From: Phaeotremella fagi
Lineage: Eukaryota > Basidiomycota > Tremellomycetes > Tremellales > Phaeotremellaceae
DNA: 64,000 nt
Direction of reading: 5' to 3'
NCBI GenBank assembly: GCA_001599715.1
Contig: BCHU01000008.1
Span: forward strand, 1,302,001 to 1,366,000
Part shown: positions 36,117 through 47,279 of the stretch, piece by piece
Layout of the letters: every line of letters starts with the position of its first letter
How positions within the stretch are numbered: the stretch's first letter is position 1
Notes under the pieces: generated by a model
Told to the model about the DNA's origin: nothing
The model's database searches: none
What the model saw: only the letters and a program-made list of their open reading frames with translations
Translations under genes and position numbers: made by a program

Positions 36117-36903
36117 ATTGGGATAATGTAATGTTAGTTTGAACAAGTAAAAGAAATTAAGGACGTTTTTATATCCAAATCATAGTGATAAGCTTCACCC
36201 GGACTCCTTCCGCACGCTAAATTACTCGATCTAAATTCCTCATGAGACTCCTTCAGATTTCCGTAGGTACTACGGCATAGCTTGGCAATGGGGATGTGCG
36301 TGGTCAACCAATTCGTACTTCATATACTTCCTATCAATCCTAGAATGAAAACCGGAGGTGTTTTTGATAGAGACGCTAGTTCATCCTCCTGACACTGGGT
36401 GTACAATTTGAAATGATTGGATAAATGGAGGACATCCGTGGATCTCGTTCTCCATTAACGTGAGAAAGATGATGCTGTTAGTCTGTTGTTATAGATGGCA
36501 CCTTCCAGGGAGAGGTCGTTTGATCTCATCCACGGCATCAGTGCAGAATGAAGGGTTGAATTTGGATTATCGAGTGCCACATACAGACTCGAGCTATTGC
36601 GTTGGAAGGCTCAATGATACAATACGAGTCGGCTCCAAGCAGAACAGAAATAGAATGCCTCAGCAGCCGTAGATGATACTTATCTGCAAATGATCTCCAT
36701 AACGACTGTACATTTGCCACTGCTCAGCTTGCTTCGAAATCTACAGTATGAACTCATGATGACGACACATGCGCTTAAAAGTCTTCATCAGTTTATTCAT
36801 ACATTCCACATTCAAAAAATTCAACTGTCTACTCGTTACTCAGAACCACCATGTCATCTACTATCCATTCAATCCACATTCAAAGGATCCTACCGTCTAC
36901 TCC
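36117..36903. other. TauD promoter and spacer with 69-bp tandem repeat
   Basis: No gene seen at 36117-36800. Several short ORFs on both strands (36460-36944) have no protein-like composition. A tandem repeat spans the right part. Confidence 0.4.
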
Positions 36904-36938
36904 TCATTTCGGAGTCACCATGCTATCTACTATCCATT
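36801..36938. repeat. Two tandem copies of a 69-bp unit
   Basis: Plus-strand copies 36801-36869 and 36870-36938 share CCACATTCAAA, CTACTC(A/G)T, CACCATG, ATCTACTATCCATT at a 69-bp spacing. The right copy includes the stop codon and last 11 codons of the minus-strand hypothetical gene, so the 3' end of that gene has been duplicated. Confidence 0.75.
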
Positions 36939-37305
36939 GTTTGAGTCGACTCTCAACAGTTTTCGAGAGGACAGCAAAAGCCTCGTCTCTCATACGTTGT
37001 CTAGTGACGATATCCTCAGGCGATCTACGAACATCATCAAAACCATGCGTAGAATTCAAGCCTCTTTCATACAAAAAATCCAACCCCAACTTGATTTCTT
37101 TCTCAGTAGCATATCTATTAATCTGAACCCGCTCTGCGATAGCATTTGAGCGTAGACTCATTGTAGCGGCTTCCCCGGTGGCTTCCACATTAACCGTCAA
37201 GCCCAAAGTTTCGTTGTCGAAGGAATCGTAACCACTGTCGCTGTCTGAGTATTTGATTCTTCCACGAAATTTCCAGGTGATTTGAGAGTCTTCTGAAGTG
37301 GCCAT
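36904..37305 (-). CDS. Hypothetical small protein
   Basis: Single open frame of 133 codons. The start used is the ATG before ATSEDSQITWKF; the upstream part of the frame is hydrophobic and leader-like. I do not recognise it. It has an acidic Ser/Asp/Tyr stretch (KYSDSDSGYDSFDNETLG) and a charged helical second half (EKEIKLGLDFLYERGLN, VRRSPEDIVTRQRMRDEAF). The stop codon lies in a 69-bp tandem repeat. Composition is protein-like, but no second line of evidence supports expression. Confidence 0.45.
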   Translation of the reverse strand: MATSEDSQITWKFRGRIKYSDSDSGYDSFDNETLGLTVNVEATGEAATMSLRSNAIAERVQINRYATEKEIKLGLDFLYERGLNSTHGFDDVRRSPEDIVTRQRMRDEAFAVLSKTVESRLKQWIVDSMVTPK

Positions 37306-37674
37306 GTCGATTGCTTGTACAAACAGGATGGATGTTGAGTTGAAAAGAAAAAGGTAATTTTCTGACCTGATTTCTTCAAAATGTCTTAGAAACCAAACGA
37401 AGACTCGAGACAAAGGTAGTTGAGCATTCTCAGATTGTTGAATGGAGCTTCTCCTTTATTCACCAACTGCAATCGTGCTACAATTCCTCTGTCCGTTTGC
37501 CTGTATAAACTGGAAAGTCCAGCTTCCTGTTTTTCAGTGTAGACTTTTCGGGTCGAGTGGCGAACGCTCGGACCCTTTCCGTAGGAGCGGTTTTGCGCCC
37601 ACACACAAATTCATGCAATACTATAAAGTCTTTCAATTCCATCAATGTAGTCCACGATTGACTTCACGACCAAA
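37306..37674. promoter_or_regulatory. Promoter of the PrpD-like gene
   Basis: Between the hypothetical gene and the PrpD-like start. It carries CGGACCCTTTCCG at 37569-37581, a CGG-N7-CCG inverted repeat, 94-106 bp before the ATG. A TATA-like CTATAAAG is at 37621-37628. Confidence 0.6.
37569..37581. promoter_or_regulatory. Candidate Zn2Cys6 operator 1 (CGGA-N5-TCCG)
   Basis: CGGACCCTTTCCG. CGG triplets in inverted orientation with 7 bases between are the classic binding pattern for dimeric Gal4-type proteins. The wider arms CGGA/TCCG are shared with the site at 42576-42588. The regulator gene is two kilobases downstream. Confidence 0.55.
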
Positions 37675-39107
37675 ATGAAAGATCAAATCGAAAGAGAAGA
37701 TGCGCCTACACAATATATTGCAGAATGGGTGTCGAGTTTAGAACGAGAACGAACGAAAACATCGGCAATTTCCAAATATGCTATTCAAGGTATCAAAGAT
37801 TTGATTGCTTGTATGATTGGAGGAAGTAAAGAACCGACACCGGTAAAACTTGCAAAGTTAGCCATTTCTATGGGTGAAGGATCTTGTACGATTATTGGTT
37901 CGACACAAAAAGTCTCTGCACCGTTCGCAGCCATGGTCAACGCAGCTTCAGCCCACATTTTAGATTTTGACGATTCATTTCGTCCCTTGACAGGTCATCC
38001 ATCTTGTACAATCGTACCAGCAATCTTGGCCGTTGGTGAACAATACAACAAATCCGGTCAAGAAATCCTCGACGCTTATGTTGTTGGAGTAGAGCTAGCA
38101 GCTTGCTTGGGTAGAGCTGAACCTAAACATCACGATGTCGGTTGGCACGGTACGGCAACTGTTGGAACGATTTGTTCTGCTGTTGCTTGTGCCAGGTTGT
38201 TGGGCTTCGATAAAGACGCGATAGCTCGGACTCTCAGTATAGCTTTTTCTTCGGCTAGTGGCTCAAGAATACAGATTGGGTTTGACGTCAAATGTATTCA
38301 ACCTGGTTTCGCTGCCAGGGATGGTGTTCTAGCCGCTTATCTAGCTATGGATGGTATCACAGCTGCCCCGGAAGTTCTGTCCGGACCTTGGGGTTTTTCA
38401 GGTCTGTATTGTGGTAAAGTGAGTTAGAAGGTTAACTCTTGTTAAACGTGATCTTGACTGTTTTTTTTCAGTCAAATGGGGTGTACACTCTTCCGTCAGT
38501 TGACGAACCACTCGCGATTGAGGAACCAGGTTTAACTTTCAAACCATACCCAACATGTGGAAGTACGCATCGAACACTAGCAGCAGTACTCCACCTGTGC
38601 AAAACTCACGATATCAAAGCAACCCAGGTCGAAAAGGTATTGACAATAGTACCATATCTCAACACCCAAAACCTCCGATACAACAATCCCACGACAGGTA
38701 TGCAAGGTAAATTCAGTATGCCGTATACTGTCTCCTTAGCCGTAATAAATCGAGAAATTCGATTACAAGATTTCACAGATGAGGCAGTGAAGAACCCAGA
38801 AATACAAAGTTTCTTACCAAAAGTCACAATGGAATGTTTGGAAGGTAGTGAAGAATCCACCAAGGGATTTTTGGACTTACCTTGTTATACGAAGATCACT
38901 TTGGTGGGTGGTCAGAGCTTTGAGGATACGAGGTTCGGTAGACCAGGGGAGAAAGATGATCCTTTATCTTTGGAAGAGGAGGAGATCAAGTTCAGAGATT
39001 GTACTTCTGGGGTAATCAGCCCGGAGCAGCAAAAGAAGGTTTTGGACAATCTCGAGAATCTAGTAGATTTACCTTGCCGTATCTTGATAGAATCTTTAAG
39101 GAGATGA
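37675..39107 (+). CDS. MmgE/PrpD-family enzyme (methylcitrate dehydratase / cis-aconitate decarboxylase fold)
   Basis: Exons 37675-38418 and 38472-39107; 459 residues, the usual family length. It starts directly with the helical domain, without a clear mitochondrial presequence. Family blocks: AFNAA-equivalent VNAASAHILDFDDSF, GHPSCTIVPAILAVGE, DAYVVGVELAACLGR, HGTATVGTICSAVACARLLGFD and FKPYPTCGSTHRTLAAV. The family includes 2-methylcitrate dehydratase and cis-aconitate decarboxylase; sequence alone does not separate them. It stands next to a Zn2Cys6 regulator, an HpcH-type aldolase and a permease. It probably dehydrates, hydrates or decarboxylates a tricarboxylic or branched acid in the same pathway. 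DFDDS and the cysteine in PTCGS are intact. Confidence 0.88.
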
Positions 39108-39233
39108 TACATCAATCGTAGCGAAATGCAGTAATTTGGCTTTCAATCGGGACCTGTCTACTCGCGTAGACGGCAAGTGTCATTGCAAAAGTTTCATCTC
39201 AAACATGAAAACTGACAGCAACATTTGTTCAAA

Positions 39234-41393
39234 CTAAGCACCTACAGATGAACCTCCATTACTTTGGAACAAAGACGCAAACAACGCGTCGTTCTCATCG
39301 AAAGTCGACTGACCTTCAGACATACTTCCCAGTAAAAGGTTGTCAAGAAAGGAGAAAGGTTCCAAATCCTGAACTGGAGGTTCAGGCTGAAACTGATTTG
39401 ACCTCGCTTCGGATTGAAATTGGTTTGACCTTGCCTCAGCAAGTTTTTCCACCTCCTTTTCGAAAGCTTTGACAAGCATATCAAACATATTCCTATATCT
39501 TTGAGACTCAGGCCACCGTGGACCAAGATTCGTCAACAGCTCTTTACACTGAGCTATCCTGTAATTCACCTCTTCGGCGGGTAGATCGATCAGATCAGGT
39601 CTTGAATTGAATTCGCAGAAACAGTAGACGAGTGCCGTTGATGAAATGAAAACTTGATACAGGTGGATCCAGTTGATGTGGACTTGTCTTTGAGATGAAT
39701 AATGTTTGTACAAGTCGACAGATATGTAAGCGGATTGCTTCAAGGTCCCGACGAATGCTGACGAAATGTACGGTATTAGAGGACTTGGTCGATGGAGATT
39801 GATCATCATTTGATGATATTGCATGTCGTTGAGCAGCTGAAGAAGGGGTTAATACACAGTGCGATATCTAGGGTACTCACTTGTCTTTTTGTAGTTTCAT
39901 TTGATATTGGGAAAAAAGCAGCTTTCAAAGGACTCGAGGTATACCATTGTTGAATTTGACGAACGTATTCGGCAACAATTTCCTCTCGTTGTTCTATAGG
40001 TAGATCTGGCTTGACTGAAACCGCGTACAACGACTCTTGTATTCTGCCATAGAGGGTTCGAGCACGTAGCGCATGAATACGTAGTTCACTGCCAGAGATT
40101 GACAATGAGTTTGTTGGAACAGAGGGCGTGATGGCTGGTAGCTGAGAATCATTAGAATCCAGTGAGATACTTCGACTTACATCTACATCAATGTCTTCAT
40201 CTCGGATCGATGGTGGGCGTTTGAGCACAAAGATAGTTAATCGATCTAAGCTGTACAACGCCCAAAAAATATTTTTCCGTCTGTCATTATGAGCGATCAG
40301 GGAGGATGAGTCTTGAGACAGCGGCGTCACCGTCTGCAGGTAAACGTCGTCTCGTCTATGGAGGTCGATGGCAATAGCTGTTCGTGCAGCCATACCTATT
40401 AATTGCCAGAGACTCGGTCCGTTAGGTTCGCGAATGGACAATAGAGATAAGAGGACTAGGGTTTGAACGCAAGTCTATGGTTTGATCAGTAACTTGACGA
40501 CAATATCTACTTACCAGATCCTCACGGGCGACAAGCTCTGGAACTTCTCTCAAAGCCCGTAATCGATATATTGCAAGACCATCTTCGTTATCATTCCCTT
40601 CCTCGTCAAACTTGGTCCGTCTTTCCGACAAGTAATAGGTCATAAAGCATCTAAATCGACTGGCAGCCAAAGAAGGAGAGGTCAAACCATTGGGACCATA
40701 AATTGATTTAATGTCATTCTCAAGCTCCGTCGTCTCCACAACATGATTGGATTGCTCGTATTGAGCAGGGAAGGATGTGATGGTTGCTTTGAATGTTTCC
40801 ATCGGAGGAAGAACTAGGTCATTCTGACCTTGAATTTGATTCGAATTTGGATAGGGAGCAACAGTAAAAGCACGCAGACCGAGAGTAGAGATGAATAGGT
40901 TGGGGAGAGTCAAGGCGGTTGCTTGCGAGGCGAAACTCCCTTCGGAAGGTAGATTGTTGGCTGGGATTGAATCGGGTTGACTATGAGTTTCCAGCTCTCC
41001 AACAGCAATTGAAGACTCTCCTTCGTATTGTGCAAGTTTTTGTCTTAATCTGCGATTCTCTGCACGTAGTTCATTGAGCTGTCTGGAATCACGCGCAACG
41101 ATTGAAATCAGCGATCCGTCCGTCCCTGGACAAAGGAACTCACAATATCAATTCACGATCAGCATTCTTCATTTCTACCTCACAGGTCACGTCGGCGAGT
41201 TTACAAGCTGTACATTGTGGATGGAGACGATCACACTGTAGAGTTATCAGTTGCCTTAAAAAGTTCTCTTTCTTACCTTTCTCTTCTTCGCAAAGCATCT
41301 CGTACATGCTTGAGGTGCACGATGAAGACGAGGAGGTGAGTTTGAAGAGCGTCTCGATACCCCTGCAGGTGAGGTATTCTGTCTATCTGGCAT
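39234..41393 (-). CDS. Zn2Cys6 fungal transcription factor (cluster regulator candidate)
   Basis: Exons (minus): 41393-41277, 41235-41144, 41082-40515, 40474-39881, 39836-39234; 657 residues. The binuclear zinc cluster is Cys30-x2-Cys33-x6-Cys40-x6-Cys47-x2-Cys50-x6-Cys57 (ACTRCFAKKRK / CDRLHPQCTACK). A short coiled coil follows (LNELRAENRRLRQKLAQYE), so it should dimerise. The middle homology region (Fungal_trans) shows GPSLWQLIGMAARTAIAIDLHRRD and DRRKNIFWALYSLDRL. The C-terminus contains a small internal repeat (EARSNQFQ twice) and an acidic end. It sits between PrpD-like and aldolase genes, convergent with the former and co-directional with the latter. CGG-N6-CCG at 41446-41457, about 55 bp before its ATG, suggests autoregulation. 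Confidence 0.88.
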
Positions 41394-41445
41394 AGTCTTG
41401 GGTGTAGTTACGCGAAATTGAATAGCGGTTCGATTATAATCTGTC

Positions 41446-41457
41446 CGGTTGTGGCCG
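41446..41457. promoter_or_regulatory. CGG-N6-CCG in the regulator's own promoter
   Basis: CGGTTGTGGCCG on the plus strand, 53-64 bp upstream of the Zn2Cys6 start. Spacing is six bases, one fewer than in the two other sites, and it lacks the TCCG arm. It may be an autoregulatory half-matched site. Confidence 0.35.
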
Positions 41458-41529
41458 GGTTGTAAACACTAGAAATGATGTGGCAAGCAAATGAATGAAG
41501 TAAATGTAAATGCATGAGTACTGTTGGAG

Positions 41530-42467
41530 CTAAAGTACAGGTCGAGCTGCAGCTACTTGATCGGATACGTGTCTAAATAACGCCCACTGATCGACTCCCA
41601 ATGCAATCATATTGACACCCTGCTTCACCAACCCTTTCACAGCTTCAGGTGATCTCGCCATCGCAGCACAATATTTTCCTTTACTTAAAGCATAATTTCG
41701 TACCTCCAACTCAGCATCAACAAGTTCTTTAGGTTTCACTCCGTCTCTATCAAGCGGATAACCCATGCTCAAAGCAAAGTCAGATCCTCCGATGAAAATT
41801 ATGTCTAGGTGGTGTTAAACCTGTTTTGATTTTGATTCACGTACCCAATCCCGGTGTGTCGACAATCTCCTTGTAATTTTGATACCCTTCTCGAGTCTCT
41901 ATCATGATTCCAACAACGATATCTTGATTAGCATGATCTAGGTACTCGTTATCTGAGATGTAATTGAACGCGTCTTTACAAAACGGTGAACCAATAGCTC
42001 TTTTCCCTTGCGGAGGAAATCGACAAAACGAAACGATGGCTGCAGCTGTTGCCTGTTGGAAACGAATTAAGCATTAAAACGAATTAATCACAACTTCCAC
42101 TGTCACTTACAGCATCTGAGACCAGAGGCACCACAATACCATGCGCACCAGCGTCGAGTGCGCGCTCGATCAAATGTCGATCAGGTGAAGGAACACGAAC
42201 AACAGGACTGACACCCCAAGGAACGATGGCATGGATCGCAGTTCTGATTTCTTGATCAGCCAGTTGACCATGCTCTCCATCGACTAGAATCCACTAAAAG
42301 TCGTGGTCAATCTGGATACTCGTACGTGAACATACTTTCAAACCTGGAACTCGAGCCAGCGTTCGAGCAGTGGCAGCTCCTTCCAACATCAGAAAATACC
42401 CCAGACAAACCTCTTGAGCTAGTAAAGCCTCTTTCAATGGACTACCGTGGCCTATCAATCTAGGCAT
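41530..42467 (-). CDS. HpcH/HpaI-family aldolase
   Basis: Exons (minus): 42467-42336, 42293-42111, 42052-41845, 41804-41530; 265 residues, the usual length. These class II pyruvate aldolases split 4-hydroxy-2-oxo acids to pyruvate plus an aldehyde. The catalytic histidine is in WILVDGEHGQ, the arginine in VVRVPSPDR, the metal-binding glutamate in GIMIETREG and the aspartate in GGSDFALSMG. LDAGAHGIVVPLV is the family strand-loop. No targeting signal is visible, so it is likely cytosolic. It is transcribed away from the permease gene with a shared promoter and runs towards the regulator gene. The exact substrate is unknown; given the PrpD neighbour a branched hydroxy-acid is plausible. Confidence 0.88.
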
Positions 42468-42794
42468 GTTGTTGGTACTCTTGGAGAGTGGGAGAGTGAA
42501 GTGTCGATAAGCAGTTTACGAGTAGTCTCTCCGCAACATGAACTGCCAAAGATTCTTACGTACATTACGTACTCCCGGACGATGTCCGCACCACAACAAT
42601 TTCCGGCCTCGTTATCTTTTCAGCTGATCTAGATTTTTGCGGAGGGAGCCCAGATACAGATATCAACTGCAAACAACCTCAATTATCGAAGTATATAACA
42701 TGCTCTCGAAATTGTCAAGATTAACCATTTCATAGTTCTTCCCCTCGCTACAGTAACTTGACCAGAAAATCAGTTGAATTTACTGCACAAAACC
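42468..42794. promoter_or_regulatory. Shared divergent promoter, aldolase / permease
   Basis: 327 bp control both genes. A perfect 13-bp inverted repeat CGGACGATGTCCG is at 42576-42588. Two copies of TTACGTAC flank 42556-42573. TATATAAC at 42693-42700 may be the permease TATA element. Confidence 0.6.
42576..42588. promoter_or_regulatory. Candidate Zn2Cys6 operator 2 (perfect CGGAC-N3-GTCCG)
   Basis: CGGACGATGTCCG: five-base arms are perfect inverse repeats, and CGG and CCG are seven bases apart. It lies 109-121 bp upstream of the aldolase and 207-219 bp upstream of the permease, so one dimer could drive both. Confidence 0.6.
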
Positions 42795-44728
42795 ATGTCC
42801 AAAGTAGAAGAAGAAGCTCGACCAACAGGTATCACCAACGATGAGAAATACGCTGAGCTAGACGCTCGTATCCAAGAGGTATCTGATGTAGAGACCGATC
42901 ATCAAGCTCATATTGGGGTTGATAGAGAATGGACTGAAGAAGAGTTGGCTGCTGATCGATCTTTACTTCGTAAAATCGACTGGCACATTATGCCGTTGCT
43001 CATGATAACCTATGGTGTACAAGTAGGTTCGATAATCAACAAAACTAACTCATCTTTAGTACTCTGATAAAATCACTCTCTCCTCAGGTGTAGCGTTTGA
43101 TTTGGTCAAGGATACTGGATTAGTTGGTAACGATTTCGCCTGGTTGTCAACTGGATTGTGAGTTAACAGCTGTCACCTTGTTCTAATCAACCATTTAGCT
43201 ATCTGGTATACCTCGCATTTGAATTCCCATTCGCATGGCTACTTCAAAGATACCCTATGGATAAAGTCCTCGCACTAACTGTCGTTGGTTGGGGAGTCGT
43301 GGTATTCGGTATGGCTGGATGTAACAACTTCACACAGCGTAAGCCATATATTGCAAAGGGTCGATGACTGACGTTATTCAGTTATGGCATGTAGAGCTTT
43401 ACTAGGAATGCTTGAATCTCCTATCTCACCTGGATTTTTAATCTTTGTTACTTCGTGGTATAAACGTGAAGAGCAAGCTGTGAGATCTATTGCGTTTTTG
43501 TAAGTCCATCGATCACAGCAGTACTTCTGGAGACTGATCGATAATCAGCGCGATGAACAGTTTCTTCAGTTTTTTCATTCTGGTCATCAACTATTCCATC
43601 GGTGTTGCAGCTACAGGAAGTAGTGTCCAACCATGGCGTGCTATCCATCGTAGGTCTAATCGATAAACTCTTTCAGTACTGACGCTTCGTTAGTTTTCCT
43701 AGGTGCTGTATCTCTCTGTTGGGGTCTTATTTTAGCTTGGCAACTTTGTCTACCACACAATGCCAAATGGCTCAATCCAAAAGTAGGCTCTACTTTGGAC
43801 TTTAGTCAGATCTAAGAACTGACAAACACTGGTAGGAACGCATCCTAGCTCAAGCTCGATTAGTTAAAAACAAGACTGGAGAAACGACAGCTGGTATCAA
43901 ATTCAAATGGGAACAAGTCATCGCTGCATTTACCGACCCTCAAGTTTGGTTCGTTTGTTGTTACACACTTTTAAATTCTATGGCTTCGGGAGGTTTCTCC
44001 ACCTTTTCGACTCTGATTCTTCAATCATTTGGACTCAACACCCAACAAACTATCTTGTACCAACTCCCTTGGTATGCTTTTCAATTTGTTGGCTGTATCG
44101 TCGTTGGTTACTTGTTGAACACATGTCCGCAAAAAGTAAGTCAATTTTGACATCTATATATTTAATGCTGTAGCTGATCAATCCAGAACATTCGCTTGAT
44201 CCTCGTCTTTTGTCTAGTCATACCAGCATGTATCGGAATATGTCTTGAAGGGTTATTAGACAATTCCTATCGTTGGGGTAGATTAGTAGGATTCTGGATA
44301 ACAGGAACCTACACTCCAGCAACCTTCGTCGTCTGGTCTTCAACAGGTCTAAACGTCGCCGGTAGAACCAAAAAATCAATAGCCAACGGTATGACCTTCA
44401 TAGCCTTCTGTGCCGGTTTCTGTATAGGACCTCAAATGTTCTACGCCTCTTCAGCGCCGAATTATCGACCAGGTTTGATCTTCTGTTGTGCTTGTTTCTT
44501 GAGTGTTTTGGTTTTAGTCGTAGCTTGGTTCTTGTGGGTTAGATGGGAAAATCATTCTCGGGATAGGAACGCTGCTGCTTCTGGATTGACTAAGGCGGAA
44601 CAGGAGATTGAGGGTTGTTTGTTTGGGTTAAAGGATATGACTGATAAAGAGGTGAGTCGTGTTGTAAGATTTGGGAAGTGTTGTTAACGCAATTTCATCA
44701 GAATCCTCACTTCCGATACAGATATTAG
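42795..44728 (+). CDS. MFS permease, anion:cation symporter (DAL5/TNA1) family, cluster transporter
   Basis: Nine exons: 42795-43022, 43060-43157, 43199-43338, 43382-43499, 43549-43649, 43694-43782, 43836-44135, 44187-44651, 44702-44728; 521 residues. The last exon is only nine codons (NPHFRYRY and stop). The family signature is LLRKIDWHIMPLLMITYGVQYSDKITLSSGVAFDL split over the first splice. TM3-5 holds GCNNFTQLMACRALLGMLE and the TM5 SPGFLIFVTSWYKREEQAVR loop. WSSTGLNVAGRTKKSIANG precedes TM11. It most likely imports an organic acid anion with protons. Divergent sharing of a promoter with the aldolase ties it to that substrate pathway. Confidence 0.9.
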
Positions 44729-44894
44729 GTCAAGACTTAAGAGGTGCTTACTTAAAAGGTGCTTTGTATTTAGAGAGCAGTAGTTTGAGGACAGGAGCGA
44801 CTTGTAGAATTCCGAAAGTCAGATGCAAAATCGTCATGTCATCATTGTACACAGTACAGACAAACTCTACAAGCCTAAATGCCCAGCAAAAAGG

Positions 44895-47279
44895 CTAAAG
44901 CCCAAAAACGCTTTCCTCAAGCTCAACACCCCCAACAGCCTTCCTCTTCCAACCCTCAACCCCACGTACCGCTCTCCTAACATCGTCAACCATCCCAGCA
45001 GGTCCACAAGGTAAACAAATAACCCCACACCCCTCAGTCCGTTGGATCCTATGTCTATCAATCGTCGATTCTATCGTCATATCCAGAATCTTTTCGAAAT
45101 TCGGACGAGATTTGTAAATCTCCAAGCAAGATTGGATTTCTTTATACGATTTTTGGTTTTTCCGGGGTTGCGTTTTTAGGTAGGCCAATTTTTCTTTATC
45201 CGCTGCGGAGGGTTTTCGTTTGAGATCGAATTCTTTCTCGGTAAAGTCCATGAAAGGGTTCTCGTTTTCAGCTAACAAATCGATCGGTGAACTTTGTGGT
45301 GTTCGAGTTAGATAGATCGAGACGCAAACCCCAACCGGTGTAGCAACGTTCTGACCTTCTTTTAGAGCCTCCAACGAATCTCTCTCCATTTTTTTAGCGG
45401 TCTCAACCATATCTATCAACATGGGCATCAAAGGTTTGGCTTGATCTTGATTCTTCACTATCCAAACCAAGTTAATGGTTCGAGATTTGACAGCACCTTT
45501 TGGTGAAATGTTGAGAAGGTGTTTGGCTACGCCAAGTGAATTTGAGATTCCCGATCCGCCAGCTACCAACATCACTGATGAAAACGAGGGGAGTAGAGTA
45601 TTTCCTACTCCACCATAAGGTCCGTCAACCAGTACCGTGATGTAAGATTTCGAGTCACCACTTTCTCTAGAAAAGTCGACATGAGATTTAGACACTTGAT
45701 TCAACTTCTCTGTCCAGTCACCAGCATTTTTGACCAACAGAGTCAAGCCGTTGGTTTCGGGCGCGGACGCTATGGTGAATGGGTGACTTTGGAGACCGAG
45801 AGGGAAACCTAACGACGGGATTCGTAGTCTGACGTGTTGACCAGCTCTCCAACCTGATTTCAGGGTGGGGATGGTGACGGAAGTGGTTTCTGAGAGAGTC
45901 ACTAGTTCAGCTTGCGCCAGTCGAGTTTTACAGAGGGTTACAACGAGAGAGAAGATGTAGATGAACAACGCCGATAGCCTTTTTGTTAGTAATTGAAACA
46001 AGTATCTACTCACGTGTAGGGGATGGCAGCATCCACATGGAAGGATAGCGCTACCAAAAACCCAATGACCCCGACGTAGTGGCATGCCTATAGTTCAATT
46101 AGTCTCACAGAAGTCAATGGGACCTACCTCAAAAATCCCATAGCAGGCTTTACGAATCATGGGCAAAGAAGTCAAAACAATCAGGACAAAGGACGAATAC
46201 GCTATCAATCCGCAAAGAATGAAAGGTTTAGAGATAGATGTCATAAACGCATTAGCCATGATAAATTTACGAACTAACAGTGTCAGGTCAACCCCAAAAG
46301 GATCAAAAGAGAAACCGCTTACTATAGAATGCGACATGTAACGAAGCACAGAGGAAGGTACCCCTTCCGACGATTTTGTGAAAGATCATCAACTTCTCAT
46401 AACCTTTTCCAACGAATTGGCCGATGATGTTTCCGCGTACACCTAAAGCAATTACTACAGGAATTTGAGTGACAGCAACAAAAGCTGGTCGATTGTAGTT
46501 AGAAGTAAAACCTGATGTCGAGCTTGTTCCATAATTCGCTTGATAAACCAATGCTATGATTAGGATTGTAAGGTAGACAGCTACCAGGTATAGATAGGGA
46601 ATGGATATTGAAGATTTGAGATAAGATGGTAATCTTGAAAAAGGTGAGGTGTGATTTAACCATGAGCTGAACGGTAGATGGTGTAGGATTGGTGATAGAT
46701 GTGGTGGAGGATAAAAAGTTGGTTGAGGCAGATCTCTTACATCGTCGAAGGGTGACATGAAAGGGTTACTGATATTGTCGCCTTTGAGTGACGTCAAAGA
46801 CGAAGATTTCGATCTGGATTTCAAAAACCATCCTTGAAAAAGTTCACCGCCACCAACGACACGTTTAACCTCTTGATCGTCTAGTCGTTTAAAACTATCG
46901 AAACGATGATTAGGTCGTATGAAAGATTTCTGGGTTGCGTTTGAACTCGGTCTTATCGAAGCGAACAGTCGAGCTAGAAAACGGGTATGGGCGAGTAGCA
47001 TGCAGAAGACTAAAATCGCTCCGAACGAAAGAAGGACATCGCGGGGGATCGTACCTTGAAATCAGTTCAAGATCAGGATCATCACTTACCATTGAATTGT
47101 GCTTGATCCGCAGCTTCTTGTGCGATTATCTGGCTTGAATTTAATCCTGATGAGGCTGAGGCTGATGCTGCAGCAGACGCGACTGCAGTCGACAACGCCT
47201 CTCCCTTGATTGCTGTAGAAGATTCGACCAGCAGAGAAATTGTATCGGAAGGTCCACTTGAGGAAACCATGACCGGCAT
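44895..47279 (-). CDS. Ferric/cupric reductase, FRE family (1)
   Basis: Exons (minus): 47279-47090, 47054-46323, 46273-46128, 46087-46014, 45978-44895; 741 residues. It reduces extracellular Fe(III) or Cu(II) with electrons passed from NADPH through FAD and two hemes across the plasma membrane. The heme histidines form two 14-spaced pairs: FHKIVGRGTFLCASLH and CHYVGVIGFLVALSFH, around residues 289/303 and 359/373. FAD site: HPFTIASAP. NADPH site: GGSGISNSLGVAKHLL, with the C-terminal CGPAGMVDDVRRA. The Ser/Ala-rich N-terminus with NSS/NGT sequons faces outside. The NAD-binding half has a long polar insertion (about 100 residues). Only 166 bp separate it from the convergent permease gene. Confidence 0.9.

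Noticed and set aside
36460..37149. Plus-strand ORFs opposite the small hypothetical gene
   Set aside because: They arise in the 69-bp repeat and antisense to a more protein-like frame.
44671..45014. Plus-strand ORFs at the end of the permease gene
   Set aside because: They cross the permease's last exon and the antisense of the FRE C-terminus.
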